DNA of 64,000 bases from Robiginitalea myxolifaciens (GTDB lineage Bacteria > Bacteroidota > Bacteroidia > Flavobacteriales > Flavobacteriaceae). The notes beneath the pieces were generated by a model that made no database searches, was not told where the DNA came from, and worked only from the letters and a program-made list of their open reading frames with translations. Positions 46,468 through 56,716 of the stretch are shown in pieces. Location: NCBI RefSeq assembly GCF_900115205.1, contig NZ_FOYQ01000001.1:1391240-1455239 (forward strand). Reading direction: 5' to 3'. The number at the start of each line of letters is the position of its first letter. The stretch's first letter is position 1. The translations under genes were made by a program, and so were the position numbers.

Positions 46468-47334
46468 CTATCCGCGTTGTTTGAAATACCCTAAAAGTTT
46501 ACGAACGTAACTCTCATCTACCCGGCAATCCAGACTTCCGGACCCGGCCCGGGTAAAGCTTTCCCGGAAGTAATTTTCCCGTTCCCGGAATTGCTCGGCA
46601 TACTGGCGCCGCAAACGAGCCGACTGGGTATTGACCAATCGGGTGCGCCCCGTTTCATTATCATACATGCGTACTAACCCCAGATTGGGTATTTCCCGCT
46701 CTTTGGGATCGTAAACCCGGATCCCGGTTACATCGTGTTTCTTCCCGGTTATACTGAGGGTTTGGTCATAGTCTTCGGCCATAAAATCCGACAGGATAAA
46801 GACAATTGACTTTTTCTTCAGGACATTGGACAGGAATTTCAGGGCCCCGGCCAGGTCTGTCTTGCGGCTCGAGGGCTCAAATTCCAGCAATTCGCGAATT
46901 ATGCGAAGCATGTGGCTCTTTCCCTTTTTAGGCGGAATAAATAATTCCACCTCGTCGGAGAAGAGGATTAATCCAACCTTATCGTTGTTTTGCAAGGCCG
47001 AAAAAGCGAGGGTTGCCGAAATCTCGGTCAGGACCTCCTGCTTGAATTGCGCAACGGTTCCAAAGTATTCCGAACCACTGACGTCGACCATGAGCATAAG
47101 GGTCAGTTCCCGTTCCTCCTCAAAAACTTTTACAAAGGGTTCGTTGTAACGCGCGGTCACGTTCCAGTCTATGGCCCGTACGTCGTCTCCATACTGGTAC
47201 TGCCGAACTTCACTAAAGGTCATACCCCGCCCCTTGAAGGTGGAATGGTATTCCCCTCCGAAGATATGATCGGACAGACGCCGCGTCTTGATCTCGATCT
47301 TACGGACTTTTCTAAGAAGTTCTTTGGTATCCAT
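46468..47334 (-). CDS. DUF58 domain protein of the Bat operon
   Basis: 288 residues, cytosolic. KTRRLSDHIFGGEYHSTFKG, DDVRAIDWNVTARYNEPFVK and EERELTLMLMVDVSGSEYFG are the conserved DUF58 blocks; the last contains a VWA-like DVSGS motif. Together with MoxR it forms the AAA ATPase/VWA pair found in this operon type. It lies 62 bases after moxR, and its stop overlaps a possible start of the next gene. Confidence 0.92.
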   Translation of the reverse strand: MDTKELLRKVRKIEIKTRRLSDHIFGGEYHSTFKGRGMTFSEVRQYQYGDDVRAIDWNVTARYNEPFVKVFEEERELTLMLMVDVSGSEYFGTVAQFKQEVLTEISATLAFSALQNNDKVGLILFSDEVELFIPPKKGKSHMLRIIRELLEFEPSSRKTDLAGALKFLSNVLKKKSIVFILSDFMAEDYDQTLSITGKKHDVTGIRVYDPKEREIPNLGLVRMYDNETGRTRLVNTQSARLRRQYAEQFRERENYFRESFTRAGSGSLDCRVDESYVRKLLGYFKQRG

Positions 47335-47396
47335 GTCTGATCCCGGTTTAGCGCGTTGGCAGTTTTAGTTGGCTTGTGGTTGGCCGAACCTAAAAT

Positions 47397-48398
<1,002 letters not shown>

Positions 48399-48556
48399 AG
48401 AATTGGTTTAGTAATCGTGTTTCAATAAGCTGTTTAGTTGTGCCTCGCAAATTGAAAATTTATTTCAGTTCCCCCTGTTAATGATTGGTTAAAAAATCCG
48501 CAAAACCCCCAGTTTTATAATGGTTTTAAGAGATTTTATTTCTACTTTCACTTCCT

Positions 48557-49432
48557 ATGCAAGACTATTGGAAAACGGCTGATATTATCGCCGGAACAAT
48601 GACCTGGGGAGTGTGGGGCAAAGGGTATTCCACAAAGGTAATGGCAGACCTTATCGAAAGCTGTCTCGATATGGGCATTACGGTCTTTGACCATGCGGAT
48701 ATCTATGGCGGCTATACCACGGAAGCCGACTTTGGAAAAGCCCTAACAGCGAGCGGTGTTGCCAGGGACAGATTCAGTCTGATCAGTAAGTGCGGGATCC
48801 AGTACGCCTGCGAGGCTCGACCCAATATCATCAAGCACTATCAGTACGACACAGCGTACATCATCGCTTCCGCGGAAGCCTCCCTGAAAAATCTGGAAAC
48901 CGAATACCTGGATCTTTTGTTGCTGCATCGCCCCAGCCCTCTGATGCATCCTGAGGAAGTGGCTGCGGCCTTTGACAAGCTCAGGAGCTCGGGAAAAGTC
49001 AGGGCTTTCGGGGTCTCAAATTTCACGCCATCCCAGATTGCTTTAATCGAATCGGGGAGCCCTTTGGAGGCCCATCAATTCGAGTGTTCCCTGACGGCAC
49101 GGGACGCCCTTTACGACGGAACCCTCGACGATTGTTTGCTCCACGGGCGAACGGCGATGGCCTGGAGTCCGCTGGGAAGTTATTTCAGGGAAGAATCCGA
49201 AACCACGGAGCGAATCCGGCAGGTTCTCGACCCGTTGTGTGCTAAATATGAAGCCACGGCCGATCAGCTTTTACTCGCCTGGCTACTGCGTCATCCCGCG
49301 CGCATCCGACCGGTTGTTGGGACGACCCGGGAAGATCGTATTGCCATGGCACTGGAGGCAGCAAAAATTACCTTGGAACGTGAGGAGTGGTTTTCACTGC
49401 TGGTGGCCGCCCAGGGACACAAGGTGCCTTAA
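48557..49432 (+). CDS. Aldo/keto reductase (YdhF-like)
   Basis: NADPH-dependent TIM-barrel oxidoreductase, 291 residues. The catalytic Asp and Tyr lie in ITVFDHADIYGGYTTEADFG, the Lys in LISKCGIQ, and the His in LLLLHRPSPLM. The opening TMTWGVWGKGYST and GVSNFTPSQIALIES are typical of the YdhF branch. Substrate unknown. A TACTTTCA element leaves 6 bases to the ATG. An SDR gene follows 53 bases later on the same strand. Confidence 0.92.
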   Translation: MQDYWKTADIIAGTMTWGVWGKGYSTKVMADLIESCLDMGITVFDHADIYGGYTTEADFGKALTASGVARDRFSLISKCGIQYACEARPNIIKHYQYDTAYIIASAEASLKNLETEYLDLLLLHRPSPLMHPEEVAAAFDKLRSSGKVRAFGVSNFTPSQIALIESGSPLEAHQFECSLTARDALYDGTLDDCLLHGRTAMAWSPLGSYFREESETTERIRQVLDPLCAKYEATADQLLLAWLLRHPARIRPVVGTTREDRIAMALEAAKITLEREEWFSLLVAAQGHKVP

Positions 49433-49485
49433 GCCTTGAAAAACAGGACATTCACGAATACCAAACAAGAATAATACGTTACATA

Positions 49486-50229
49486 ATGGGAATTATATGC
49501 ATCACCGGGGCAAGTAGTGGAATCGGAAGGGCAACGGCTTTCCATATGGCCCGATTGGGGTGGAAAATTGTTGCGTGTGGCCGTCGGGAAGAGCGCCTTG
49601 AAGAATTGGTTGCTGCCTTTCCCAAGCAGGTGCACCCCTTGGTGTTTGATGTACGGGATCGGGCAGCAGTAGAAGCGGCCTTTGCCAGCCTTCCCCCTGA
49701 ATTTAGCGCAGTTGAGGTCCTGATCAATAACGCCGGTAATGCCCACGGTCTTGATCCCATTCAGGAAGGTAACCCGGACGACTGGGATGCCATGATGGAT
49801 ATAAATGTCAAAGGACTGCTCTATGTAACCCGGGCACTCCTGCCCATACTGCAGCAACAGGAGAACGCCCAAATCCTCAATATCGGTTCTACCGCCGGCA
49901 AGGAGGTCTATCCCAAAGGGAATGTGTATTGCGCCAGCAAGCACGCCGTAGATGCGATAAACCAGGGCCTGCGTATGGATCTCAACGAAACCGGTATCCG
50001 GGTAGGAGCAATCAATCCGGGTCTGGTGGAAACAGAATTCAGCGAGGTGCGTTTTAAAGGAGATTCCCAAAGGGCTTCCGGGGTCTATCAAGGGTATCAA
50101 CCCCTGACCCCTGAGGATATCGCCGAGGTCATCGCTTTCGCCATAAGCCGCCCGGCCCACGTTAACATCGCCGACCTGGTTGTCATGCCAACCGCCCAGG
50201 CCAGTAGCACCATCATCCGCAAGACATGA
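49486..50229 (+). CDS. Short-chain dehydrogenase/reductase (YdfG-like)
   Basis: NADP-dependent SDR of 247 residues, close in look to YdfG-type 3-hydroxy acid or serine dehydrogenases. TGASSGIGRATAF and CGRREERLEELV (cofactor side), INNAGNAHGLDP, and the catalytic Ser-Tyr-Lys in LNIGSTAGKEVYPKG and VYCASKHAV. ATG at 49486 starts the conserved part (MGIICITGASSG); a longer frame upstream runs back into the reductase gene. It overlaps the next gene by 4 bases (ATGA). Confidence 0.92.
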   Translation: MGIICITGASSGIGRATAFHMARLGWKIVACGRREERLEELVAAFPKQVHPLVFDVRDRAAVEAAFASLPPEFSAVEVLINNAGNAHGLDPIQEGNPDDWDAMMDINVKGLLYVTRALLPILQQQENAQILNIGSTAGKEVYPKGNVYCASKHAVDAINQGLRMDLNETGIRVGAINPGLVETEFSEVRFKGDSQRASGVYQGYQPLTPEDIAEVIAFAISRPAHVNIADLVVMPTAQASSTIIRKT

Positions 50230-51362
50230 TCAATAAGCGGCTGTTGATCAAAAACCTGCTGGCCCACAATGATGAGAACAGTTTTTACGACAAAAAACGG
50301 ATCATCGATATAGGCCAGAAGCAGGGGAAGGCGAAATTTCTGAAACACGTCTGCGCCTTGGCCAACAGTAATCCAAACAACCTTTCCTATATCGTCATTG
50401 GTGTAGAAGACGACGACAATTCCATTCCCGGGGTAGACTTCTTCGACGACAGTAAGATTCAGAACCTGGTAAACGCCTACCTGGAAAATCCACCCCGGAT
50501 TACGTACGAGAATGTGCTCTTTCCCCATCTTCCGGAAGGAAAAGTTGTTGGCCTGGTCAGCATTCTTTCGTCCGGGAAGCGCTGTTCCCTGAAAAAGGGA
50601 ATTTGGAAGTACCGCTCGGGGATGTCTTTTATCCGGGCCGGGAGTATCAGCAAGCCGGCTGAAGATATCGGGGAGCTACGCGATACAAATGCAGCGCTGG
50701 TATCGGAAATTGAAAACAATGCCCGAAACAATATTGAGCTTACCCTGGACGGAGTTATCGATTTCATCAATCACCGACATAGCGACCTGCCTAGTTTTTA
50801 TAAGGTTTTTAAGGAACAGTTCGTGGTATGCTGGGCGGGGAACCGAAAGAAAGTTGGGACAGAGGAGTATTTTTCGCGCGTCGACATCGAACTGATCAAC
50901 GAACAGGTTAAGCTCTTTTATTCCGCCCTGGACGAGGTGAGTATCCTCTCAGGGGAATCGACTTTCGAAATCACCGAGTACGTCTATATGGGTCTGGAAA
51001 GCGAGAAGCGATACTATCCGCTGGAACGGGTAGCGATTGAGTTTTCGGATAACGGAACCTATCAGATCCGAAGCGAACTGATCTTTGAGCCTCCGCAGTA
51101 CGACAAGAAAACCTTACTGCACCTGATCAATGCCCACAAGGCTTTGCTGGGTAAGATGGAGAAACAACGGCCTTTGTTGCCGAGGGAAAAGAACGACCTG
51201 CGCCAGATGCCGGCCACCTTACTTATTTGCTATCTCAATGGTTTTGAAAAAGCCGCGACCCTCATGCAGCAGGCCCGCCAACCCTTAAAGGACAACGACC
51301 CTGCAGCCTATACTTCCCTGAAAGAGGCCCTGAGGATTTTACGAAAAGTGAGGTATAATTAG
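50226..51362 (+). CDS. Schlafen AlbA_2-type protein
   Basis: 378 residues. The segment about 15-150 resembles the AlbA_2 (Schlafen-like) domain: LLAHNDENSFYDKKRI, GKAKFLKHVCALANSNP and IVIGVEDDDNSIPGVDFFDD. The rest is helical and not recognised. Such proteins may bind or process nucleic acid, and some sit in defence or regulatory loci, but nothing else here suggests defence. Its start overlaps the SDR stop, so it is translationally coupled. It ends convergent with amylosucrase, overlapping by 4 bases. Confidence 0.72.
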   Translation: MINKRLLIKNLLAHNDENSFYDKKRIIDIGQKQGKAKFLKHVCALANSNPNNLSYIVIGVEDDDNSIPGVDFFDDSKIQNLVNAYLENPPRITYENVLFPHLPEGKVVGLVSILSSGKRCSLKKGIWKYRSGMSFIRAGSISKPAEDIGELRDTNAALVSEIENNARNNIELTLDGVIDFINHRHSDLPSFYKVFKEQFVVCWAGNRKKVGTEEYFSRVDIELINEQVKLFYSALDEVSILSGESTFEITEYVYMGLESEKRYYPLERVAIEFSDNGTYQIRSELIFEPPQYDKKTLLHLINAHKALLGKMEKQRPLLPREKNDLRQMPATLLICYLNGFEKAATLMQQARQPLKDNDPAAYTSLKEALRILRKVRYN

Positions 51363-53305
51363 TCTTCCCCTGTAGCTTCCATTTGCTCCAACCACAGCAA
51401 TCCCAGGGGTTCCATTTCCAAAAGTCCGCTGCGAACCGCTCCGCTACTACCCGCGAGAAGATCCCGGTATTTGCCGGCTTTGAGGTATCCGATGCGCTCC
51501 AGCCAACCCGCGTTCACAACCTGACGGGTGCGGTCAAAATTCGCAATACACAAGACGCCTGGTGCTCCGATGCGTTCCAGAATAAACAGGTGGTTATTCC
51601 CGGAATTATGAATTCGGGTGTTCGAGGTGTCAGCAAAAACAGCAAGGGATTTCCGAAGCGCAATCATGTCCCGTAAGATGTTGAAAATCCGGGTTGAGGG
51701 TAATTGTTCCTGATCGAGTGCAGCCACTTTATCCCAATCGTGGAAGGGACGATTCAACCAGCGGCTGTCATCGGCCTGGTCTGGGTTCTTCAAATAGCTG
51801 TAATCATTGAGCATGCCTATTTCATCCCCGGCATAAACCAGGGGAATCCCCGGTGCGGCAAGGACGATTCCATACAGCAGTTTTATAGCGTCAATGGCTC
51901 GGGCAACGGAGCCTGCATCGCCATCTTCCAGCGCTTTTTCAAGCCCTAAAAGCGATGCGGCGGAGCCGGTTATCCGGCCATCTCCCGTTTCGGGATTGTA
52001 CATGAATATGGCCCCTTTAGCCGGTGACCAGTCCAGGCGCTGGCAAAAATAGTCCAGCAGGAATTTGCGATGGCTGTCTGGATTCCACCCCAGAGCCGCG
52101 ATATGGGAATCATCAAACCCAAGGCCAATATCGTCGTGGCAGCGCACGTAATTGATCCAGGTACCTTCCCTGGGTTTCTCCGGCATATGTTCCAGGCTGT
52201 GCCGGAGTAAGGTGGATTTTTTTGTGGCAATAGAATTCCACAGGCAGGCCATAAAGGTTGCGTGATATGCGATTTCACATTCATTGCCTTCACGGGAACC
52301 TTCACCAAAATAGCGGACAATTTCTTTTGGTGCCACTATGGCTTCAGCCAGTAAAATGGCCCCCGGAGCCACCACCTGGAGGCAAAGGCGGAAAAGCGAT
52401 ATCAACGTATGCGCTTCGGGAAGGTTTTGGGAGTCTGTGCCAATGCGCTTCCATAAAAACGCAAGCGCATCAAAACGAACAATGTCTACCCCAAGGTTTA
52501 CCAGGGCAGCCAAATTTTCGAACATGGCCAAAAATACCCTGGGGTTGGTGTAGTTCAGATCCCATTGGTAGCTATTGAATACTGTCATTACCCAGCGTTC
52601 CATTTCGGGGATCCAGGTAAAGTTTCCCGGGGAGGTTGCGGGGAAGACCTCGGGTAAGGATTCCTCGAACTGGTCCGGGATGTGGCGGTTTGGATAGGTA
52701 TAATAATATTCCCTGAATTCGGTTTCCCCAGCCTTTGCTTTGAGCGCCCAAGGGAACTCATCAGAAGTGTGATTTACCACAAAATCCAGCATGAGTATGA
52801 TTCCTTTTTCACGAAATCGCGCCGTGAGTCGCTGCAAGTCCTCGTCTGAACCAAATTTTGGATCGATCTCGGTATAGCTGCTCACGGCATAACCCCCATC
52901 GTTTTCTCCTGCAGGGCGTTTAGTAAGGGGCATTAAATGGAGAAAGTTGATTCCCAGGGATTGGAAGTATGGGATTTTGCGTTCCAAAGTAGCCAGGTCG
53001 CCACAAAAACGATCCACATAGAGTTGCATCCCTACCCAGTGTTGTTGCTGGTACCAATCATCTTCCAAAACCCTTTTGGAATCGACTTCACGCAGCTGCG
53101 GACCCCGGTTTTTAAAGGAGGCTTCGAGGAGCTGTATTAAATCTTTGAAGCGTTCTTCCTGTCCGGGATAAAGTTGCAGGAAGAGCGACTGCATTAAGCT
53201 GAGATTGGCAGCCAGGCGAGATTCGAAATAGTCCCGGGCAGTTGGTTTTCGCTTGCCCTTTTTCCCATTCTCGGCCAGAAAGCGATGTATCGCGCTTTGA
53301 TTCAT
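51359..53305 (-). CDS. Amylosucrase (GH13)
   Basis: GH13 alpha-amylase-type protein of 648 residues, very similar in layout to amylosucrases, which split sucrose and pass glucose to a glucan chain. The catalytic nucleophile Asp is in VDIVRFDALAF, the acid/base Glu in ILLAEAIV and the third acid in YVRCHDDIG. DYFESRLAANLSLMQSLF and GYAVSSYTEIDPKFG are typical. No signal peptide, so it acts in the cytosol. It is 19 bases after a fructokinase, which would take up released fructose. Sucrose hydrolase is an alternative. Confidence 0.85.
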   Translation of the reverse strand: MNQSAIHRFLAENGKKGKRKPTARDYFESRLAANLSLMQSLFLQLYPGQEERFKDLIQLLEASFKNRGPQLREVDSKRVLEDDWYQQQHWVGMQLYVDRFCGDLATLERKIPYFQSLGINFLHLMPLTKRPAGENDGGYAVSSYTEIDPKFGSDEDLQRLTARFREKGIILMLDFVVNHTSDEFPWALKAKAGETEFREYYYTYPNRHIPDQFEESLPEVFPATSPGNFTWIPEMERWVMTVFNSYQWDLNYTNPRVFLAMFENLAALVNLGVDIVRFDALAFLWKRIGTDSQNLPEAHTLISLFRLCLQVVAPGAILLAEAIVAPKEIVRYFGEGSREGNECEIAYHATFMACLWNSIATKKSTLLRHSLEHMPEKPREGTWINYVRCHDDIGLGFDDSHIAALGWNPDSHRKFLLDYFCQRLDWSPAKGAIFMYNPETGDGRITGSAASLLGLEKALEDGDAGSVARAIDAIKLLYGIVLAAPGIPLVYAGDEIGMLNDYSYLKNPDQADDSRWLNRPFHDWDKVAALDQEQLPSTRIFNILRDMIALRKSLAVFADTSNTRIHNSGNNHLFILERIGAPGVLCIANFDRTRQVVNAGWLERIGYLKAGKYRDLLAGSSGAVRSGLLEMEPLGLLWLEQMEATGED

Positions 53306-53324
53306 AGATTACTTCAGGGAGGTT

Positions 53325-54275
53325 TTAGATTACGGCCGTAAGCTGCTCCTGGTGAGGCAGGGCTTCAATGGCTCCGAATTTAGTAGTGGTCAGGGCTCCG
53401 GCAGCATTGGCGCGTTTCACCATCTCAGCAAAAGCGTCAAAATCACTAGCCGCCTCATGGGCGTTCTCCAAGGTACTTATCTGGTACAAAAGACAACCGA
53501 TAAAGGCATCACCGGCACCTGTTGTATCTACCGGATTGACAGCAATACTGGGGATAGTGGCGGTTTGACCTCCGGAACTCAAATAGGTGCCTTCGCCCCC
53601 AAGGGTAACTACAATAGTTGCTGTGCCCATTTCGTGTAAGGACCGGCAGGCCTCCTCCAGATTGTGTGCCCCGCTCAGTAAAAGGGCTTCTTCCAGGCTA
53701 AACTTGCAGAGGTCGGATTTTTCAATAAAGGGGGTGCATTTTTTAATGAACTCTTTCTCGTTGTCTCTCCAGAGGTCCTGGCGGAAGTTGGGATCAAAGG
53801 AAATAAAGGAGCGTTCGGTTAGTGCGTCGAAGAAATAGTGCCCGTAAGCCGCTTCTAGGGGGCCTCCCAGAAGGGCAGTGGCTGCTCCAAGATGTACCAT
53901 ATGCGATTTGAATCCGGTCCGGATTTTGGAATTATAAGTGAGTTCCCGGTCTGCGCCCCTACTAAATACGAAGTCCCGCTCGCCATCTTCTGCAATGGAG
54001 ACAAAGGCCAGTGTGGTAAAGGTTTTACTCTGCTGCATTTGCCGGATATCTACCCGGTTTTCTTCTAATACCCGGGAGAGGAAAACGCCGAAGGGATCAT
54101 CCCCAACACAGCCGATAAAAGCGCTGTTGCCTCCAAGGCGTGCAATAGCACAGGCCACATTTGCCGGAGCACCTCCCGCCTTTTTGGTAAAGGTATTTGC
54201 CCGCGAGAGGTCACTGCCCTGATTCTCTGCAACAAAGTCTATCAGCAATTCCCCGATACAATATACTTTCTTCAT
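53325..54275 (-). CDS. Fructokinase (PfkB family)
   Basis: Phosphorylates a sugar, probably fructose, with ATP. 316 residues. CIGELLIDFVAEN, KKAGGAPANVACAIARLGG (PfkB signature 1) and AVNPVDTTGAGDAFIGCLLYQ (signature 2, catalytic Asp) are present. The amylosucrase gene follows 19 bases later on the same strand, which supports fructose from sucrose as substrate; this is inference. A TACATTTC element at 54314-54307 is a likely -7, with a 16-bp palindrome upstream. Confidence 0.88.
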   Translation of the reverse strand: MKKVYCIGELLIDFVAENQGSDLSRANTFTKKAGGAPANVACAIARLGGNSAFIGCVGDDPFGVFLSRVLEENRVDIRQMQQSKTFTTLAFVSIAEDGERDFVFSRGADRELTYNSKIRTGFKSHMVHLGAATALLGGPLEAAYGHYFFDALTERSFISFDPNFRQDLWRDNEKEFIKKCTPFIEKSDLCKFSLEEALLLSGAHNLEEACRSLHEMGTATIVVTLGGEGTYLSSGGQTATIPSIAVNPVDTTGAGDAFIGCLLYQISTLENAHEAASDFDAFAEMVKRANAAGALTTTKFGAIEALPHQEQLTAVI

Positions 54276-54346
54276 TTTTTGTAGCGCTTCGAGCGGTTTC
54301 GATCCCGAAATGTACTTAAGTTTAAGGGTTTGCCCTAAAATTTCCC

Positions 54347-54362
54347 CGAATTATATAATTCG
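54347..54362. promoter_or_regulatory. 16-bp perfect palindrome, candidate operator
   Basis: CGAATTATATAATTCG reads the same on both strands. It lies 33 bases upstream of the TACATTTC element of the fructokinase gene and 108 bases before the divergent SPFH gene. Such palindromes are often regulator sites; no regulator gene is adjacent. A single copy was found in the window. Confidence 0.45.
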
Positions 54363-54469
54363 CCTTTTATCTGTTGGGCAAAGGACGTAAATTCATGGGC
54401 ACTTAAAAACGAGCAGAAAAAACTACTGGAGCATCCAGAAGGAAAACCTTACCATTAACACCTAGCATC

Positions 54470-55597
54470 ATGGGACTTTTTGACGAGATTAAAAAAAAGC
54501 TGAGTCATGAATTCATCGATATTGTCGAATGGCTCGACGATTCACAGGATACGATTGTGCATCGTTTTGAACGCTACCAGAACGAGATTAAAAACGGGGC
54601 TAAGCTCGTGGTTCGCGAAGGGCAGCAGGCGGTTTTTGTGAATGAAGGGCAACTGGCCGATGTCTTCGGGCCGGGAACCTATGAACTGACGACCAAGAAT
54701 CTACCTATCCTGACCACATTAAAGGGCTGGAAATACGGATTCAACAGCCCGTTCAAGGCAGAAGTTTACTTTGTGAATACCCGATTGTTTACCGATGAGA
54801 AATGGGGGACTAAAAACCCTGTAATGCTCAGCGATGACCGTTTTGGACTCACAGAAATCCGCGCCTTTGGAACCTACAGTTTCCGGATTTCAGATCCCGG
54901 AAATTTTGTAATCAATGTCGTGGGAACAGATAGCAATTTCACCAATTACGAGGTCAATGAACACCTGAAAAGCCTCATCGTAACCCGCTTTACCGATACC
55001 GTCGGGGAGGCCAATTTGCCGCTCGAACTGTACGCAGCAAACACCAGTGAACTTTCGGAAACCTGCCAGGAGGTTATGCATCCTGAATTTGAGCGGATCG
55101 GAATAGACCTGGAGAAATTCTACATCGAGAATGTTTCCATGCCGGAAGAACTCAAGAAGGAAATCTTCGAATACAGCCGGCTCGATAAGCTCGACATGGG
55201 TAAACTGGCACAGTTCAAGGCTGCGAAGGCCATGGAAGCCGCCGCCAAGAATGAAGGCGGCACGGCTGGCGCAGGTATGGGGATGGGTATGGGCTTTGTC
55301 CTCGCACAACAAATGGGGGGTCTGGTTAGTCCGGCACCTGTTGCTGCGACTGGTGCAGCAGCCCAGCAGGCGGCTCCACCACCAATACCCCAATTGGCCT
55401 ATTTCTATGCCCTGGAAGGGAAACAACAGGGACCGGTTAGTTTTGAGCGCCTGGGAGAGTTGTTTGCAGCCCGAAGTATCAACCGGGACACGCTTATCTG
55501 GAAACAGGGCATGGCTGCCTGGACAGCGCTAAGCGAGGTGGACGAATTAAAATCTTTCCTGGGAGGAAATACTCCGCCACCCCTTCCCGGAGCCTGA
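54470..55597 (+). CDS. SPFH domain protein with C-terminal GYF domain (YdjI-like)
   Basis: 375 residues. Residues about 30-265 form an SPFH/band-7-like domain of the YdjI (virion core protein-like) type: EGQQAVFVNEGQLADVFGPG, FGTYSFRISDPGNF and NLPLELYAANTSELSETCQ. A Gly/Met/Ala-rich linker (about 270-300) leads to a GYF_2-type domain (about 306-360; QQGPVSFERLGELFAARSI and TLIWKQGMAAWTAL). No membrane helix, so it is probably recruited to a membrane by a partner. The next gene, 36 bases downstream, codes such a candidate. Confidence 0.82.
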   Translation: MGLFDEIKKKLSHEFIDIVEWLDDSQDTIVHRFERYQNEIKNGAKLVVREGQQAVFVNEGQLADVFGPGTYELTTKNLPILTTLKGWKYGFNSPFKAEVYFVNTRLFTDEKWGTKNPVMLSDDRFGLTEIRAFGTYSFRISDPGNFVINVVGTDSNFTNYEVNEHLKSLIVTRFTDTVGEANLPLELYAANTSELSETCQEVMHPEFERIGIDLEKFYIENVSMPEELKKEIFEYSRLDKLDMGKLAQFKAAKAMEAAAKNEGGTAGAGMGMGMGFVLAQQMGGLVSPAPVAATGAAAQQAAPPPIPQLAYFYALEGKQQGPVSFERLGELFAARSINRDTLIWKQGMAAWTALSEVDELKSFLGGNTPPPLPGA

Positions 55598-55633
55598 TCC
55601 TGAACGACGACGGCCCTTTAGGTAATTCACTTA

Positions 55634-56716
55634 ATGGACGAGATCCTACAATCGGAAGTAAAGAAATCCTGCGAGAGCTGTGGTGCAGAGTTAACCTATG
55701 CGCCCGGTTCCGATCATATCCAGTGTGCGTATTGCGGCTATGAAGCGTTCATCAACGCGGCCAAAAACAGTTTTGAGGAGCTGGAATTGCGCCATTATTT
55801 GGAGACTACCGGGGAGCACCGTTTTACGGAAACAGTAGAAATTCTCCACTGTAAAAACTGCGGAGCCAATCAGAATGTGCAGGAGAACTTCAAATCCCTG
55901 AGTTGCGTTTACTGTGGCGAACCCTTGATCAGGGAGGACAGCGATAAAGAGCTCTGGATCCGCCCGGGGGCTCTGGTTCCTTTTCAACTCACCACCGAGC
56001 AGGCCAGGCGCCTTTTTCGCAAATGGGTGCAGGGGCTTTGGTTTGCGCCGGGTGCGGTAAAACGGGCTGCCCTGGATCCCGAAGGGATGCATGGATTATA
56101 CTTGCCCTTCTGGACCTTTGATGCCCAGATGGAGGCTTCGTACCGGGGGCAACGCGGAGACTACTATTACGAGACCAAACGCGTTCGCACCAAAGATGGG
56201 GTCCGGACCCAACAAGTACGCAAAACCCGGTGGACCCCGGCTTCCGGAAAGGTGTCCGGCTTTGTCGACGACATCCTGATCCTTGCGGCTTCCGGCAGGG
56301 GCAAGCAGCTGCCACAGGGCTTGTTTTTCTGGGACCTGAAAGCGCTCAAACCCTTCCACTCGGATTACCTCTCCGGATTTGTAACCGAAAAATACACCCT
56401 GTCCTTGAAGGATGGGCACCATCAGTCCTTTAAGAAGGCCAAAGAGATTGCCCGAACCTGGATCCGACGTGATATCGGGGGCGATACCCAGCGGATACTC
56501 GACATGGACATTGGCCTGGATCAGGAGACCTTTAAGCACATCCTATTACCGATATATATCAGTAGCTATCGCTACAAGGGCAAGGAGTATAGTTTTTATG
56601 TCAATGGACAAACCGGGAAGGTCCACGGCAGCCGACCCTACAGTTTTTGGAAAATATTCCTGACTGTAGTGGGCGCCCTCTTGATTTTTGCGCTATTGAT
56701 TTTTGTCCTGAAATGA
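55634..56716 (+). CDS. Zinc-ribbon membrane protein
   Basis: 360 residues. Two zinc ribbons at the N-terminus: Cys13/16/31/34 (CESCG...CAYCG) and Cys73/76/91/94 (CKNCG...CVYCG). A beta-rich middle with many Trp and Tyr (LYLPFWTFDAQMEASYRG) follows. One membrane helix near 338-360 ends the protein. The layout resembles the zinc-ribbon membrane partner (YdjG) of YdjI in Bacillus. Similar proteins are often mislabelled as helicase PriA because of the ribbons, but no helicase motif exists here. Its stop overlaps the next start by 4 bases. Confidence 0.72.
   Translation: MDEILQSEVKKSCESCGAELTYAPGSDHIQCAYCGYEAFINAAKNSFEELELRHYLETTGEHRFTETVEILHCKNCGANQNVQENFKSLSCVYCGEPLIREDSDKELWIRPGALVPFQLTTEQARRLFRKWVQGLWFAPGAVKRAALDPEGMHGLYLPFWTFDAQMEASYRGQRGDYYYETKRVRTKDGVRTQQVRKTRWTPASGKVSGFVDDILILAASGRGKQLPQGLFFWDLKALKPFHSDYLSGFVTEKYTLSLKDGHHQSFKKAKEIARTWIRRDIGGDTQRILDMDIGLDQETFKHILLPIYISSYRYKGKEYSFYVNGQTGKVHGSRPYSFWKIFLTVVGALLIFALLIFVLK

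Noticed and set aside
55634-56716. Helicase PriA-like protein
   Set aside because: Only the zinc ribbons resemble PriA. There is no Walker A or helicase motif, and the protein ends in a membrane helix.
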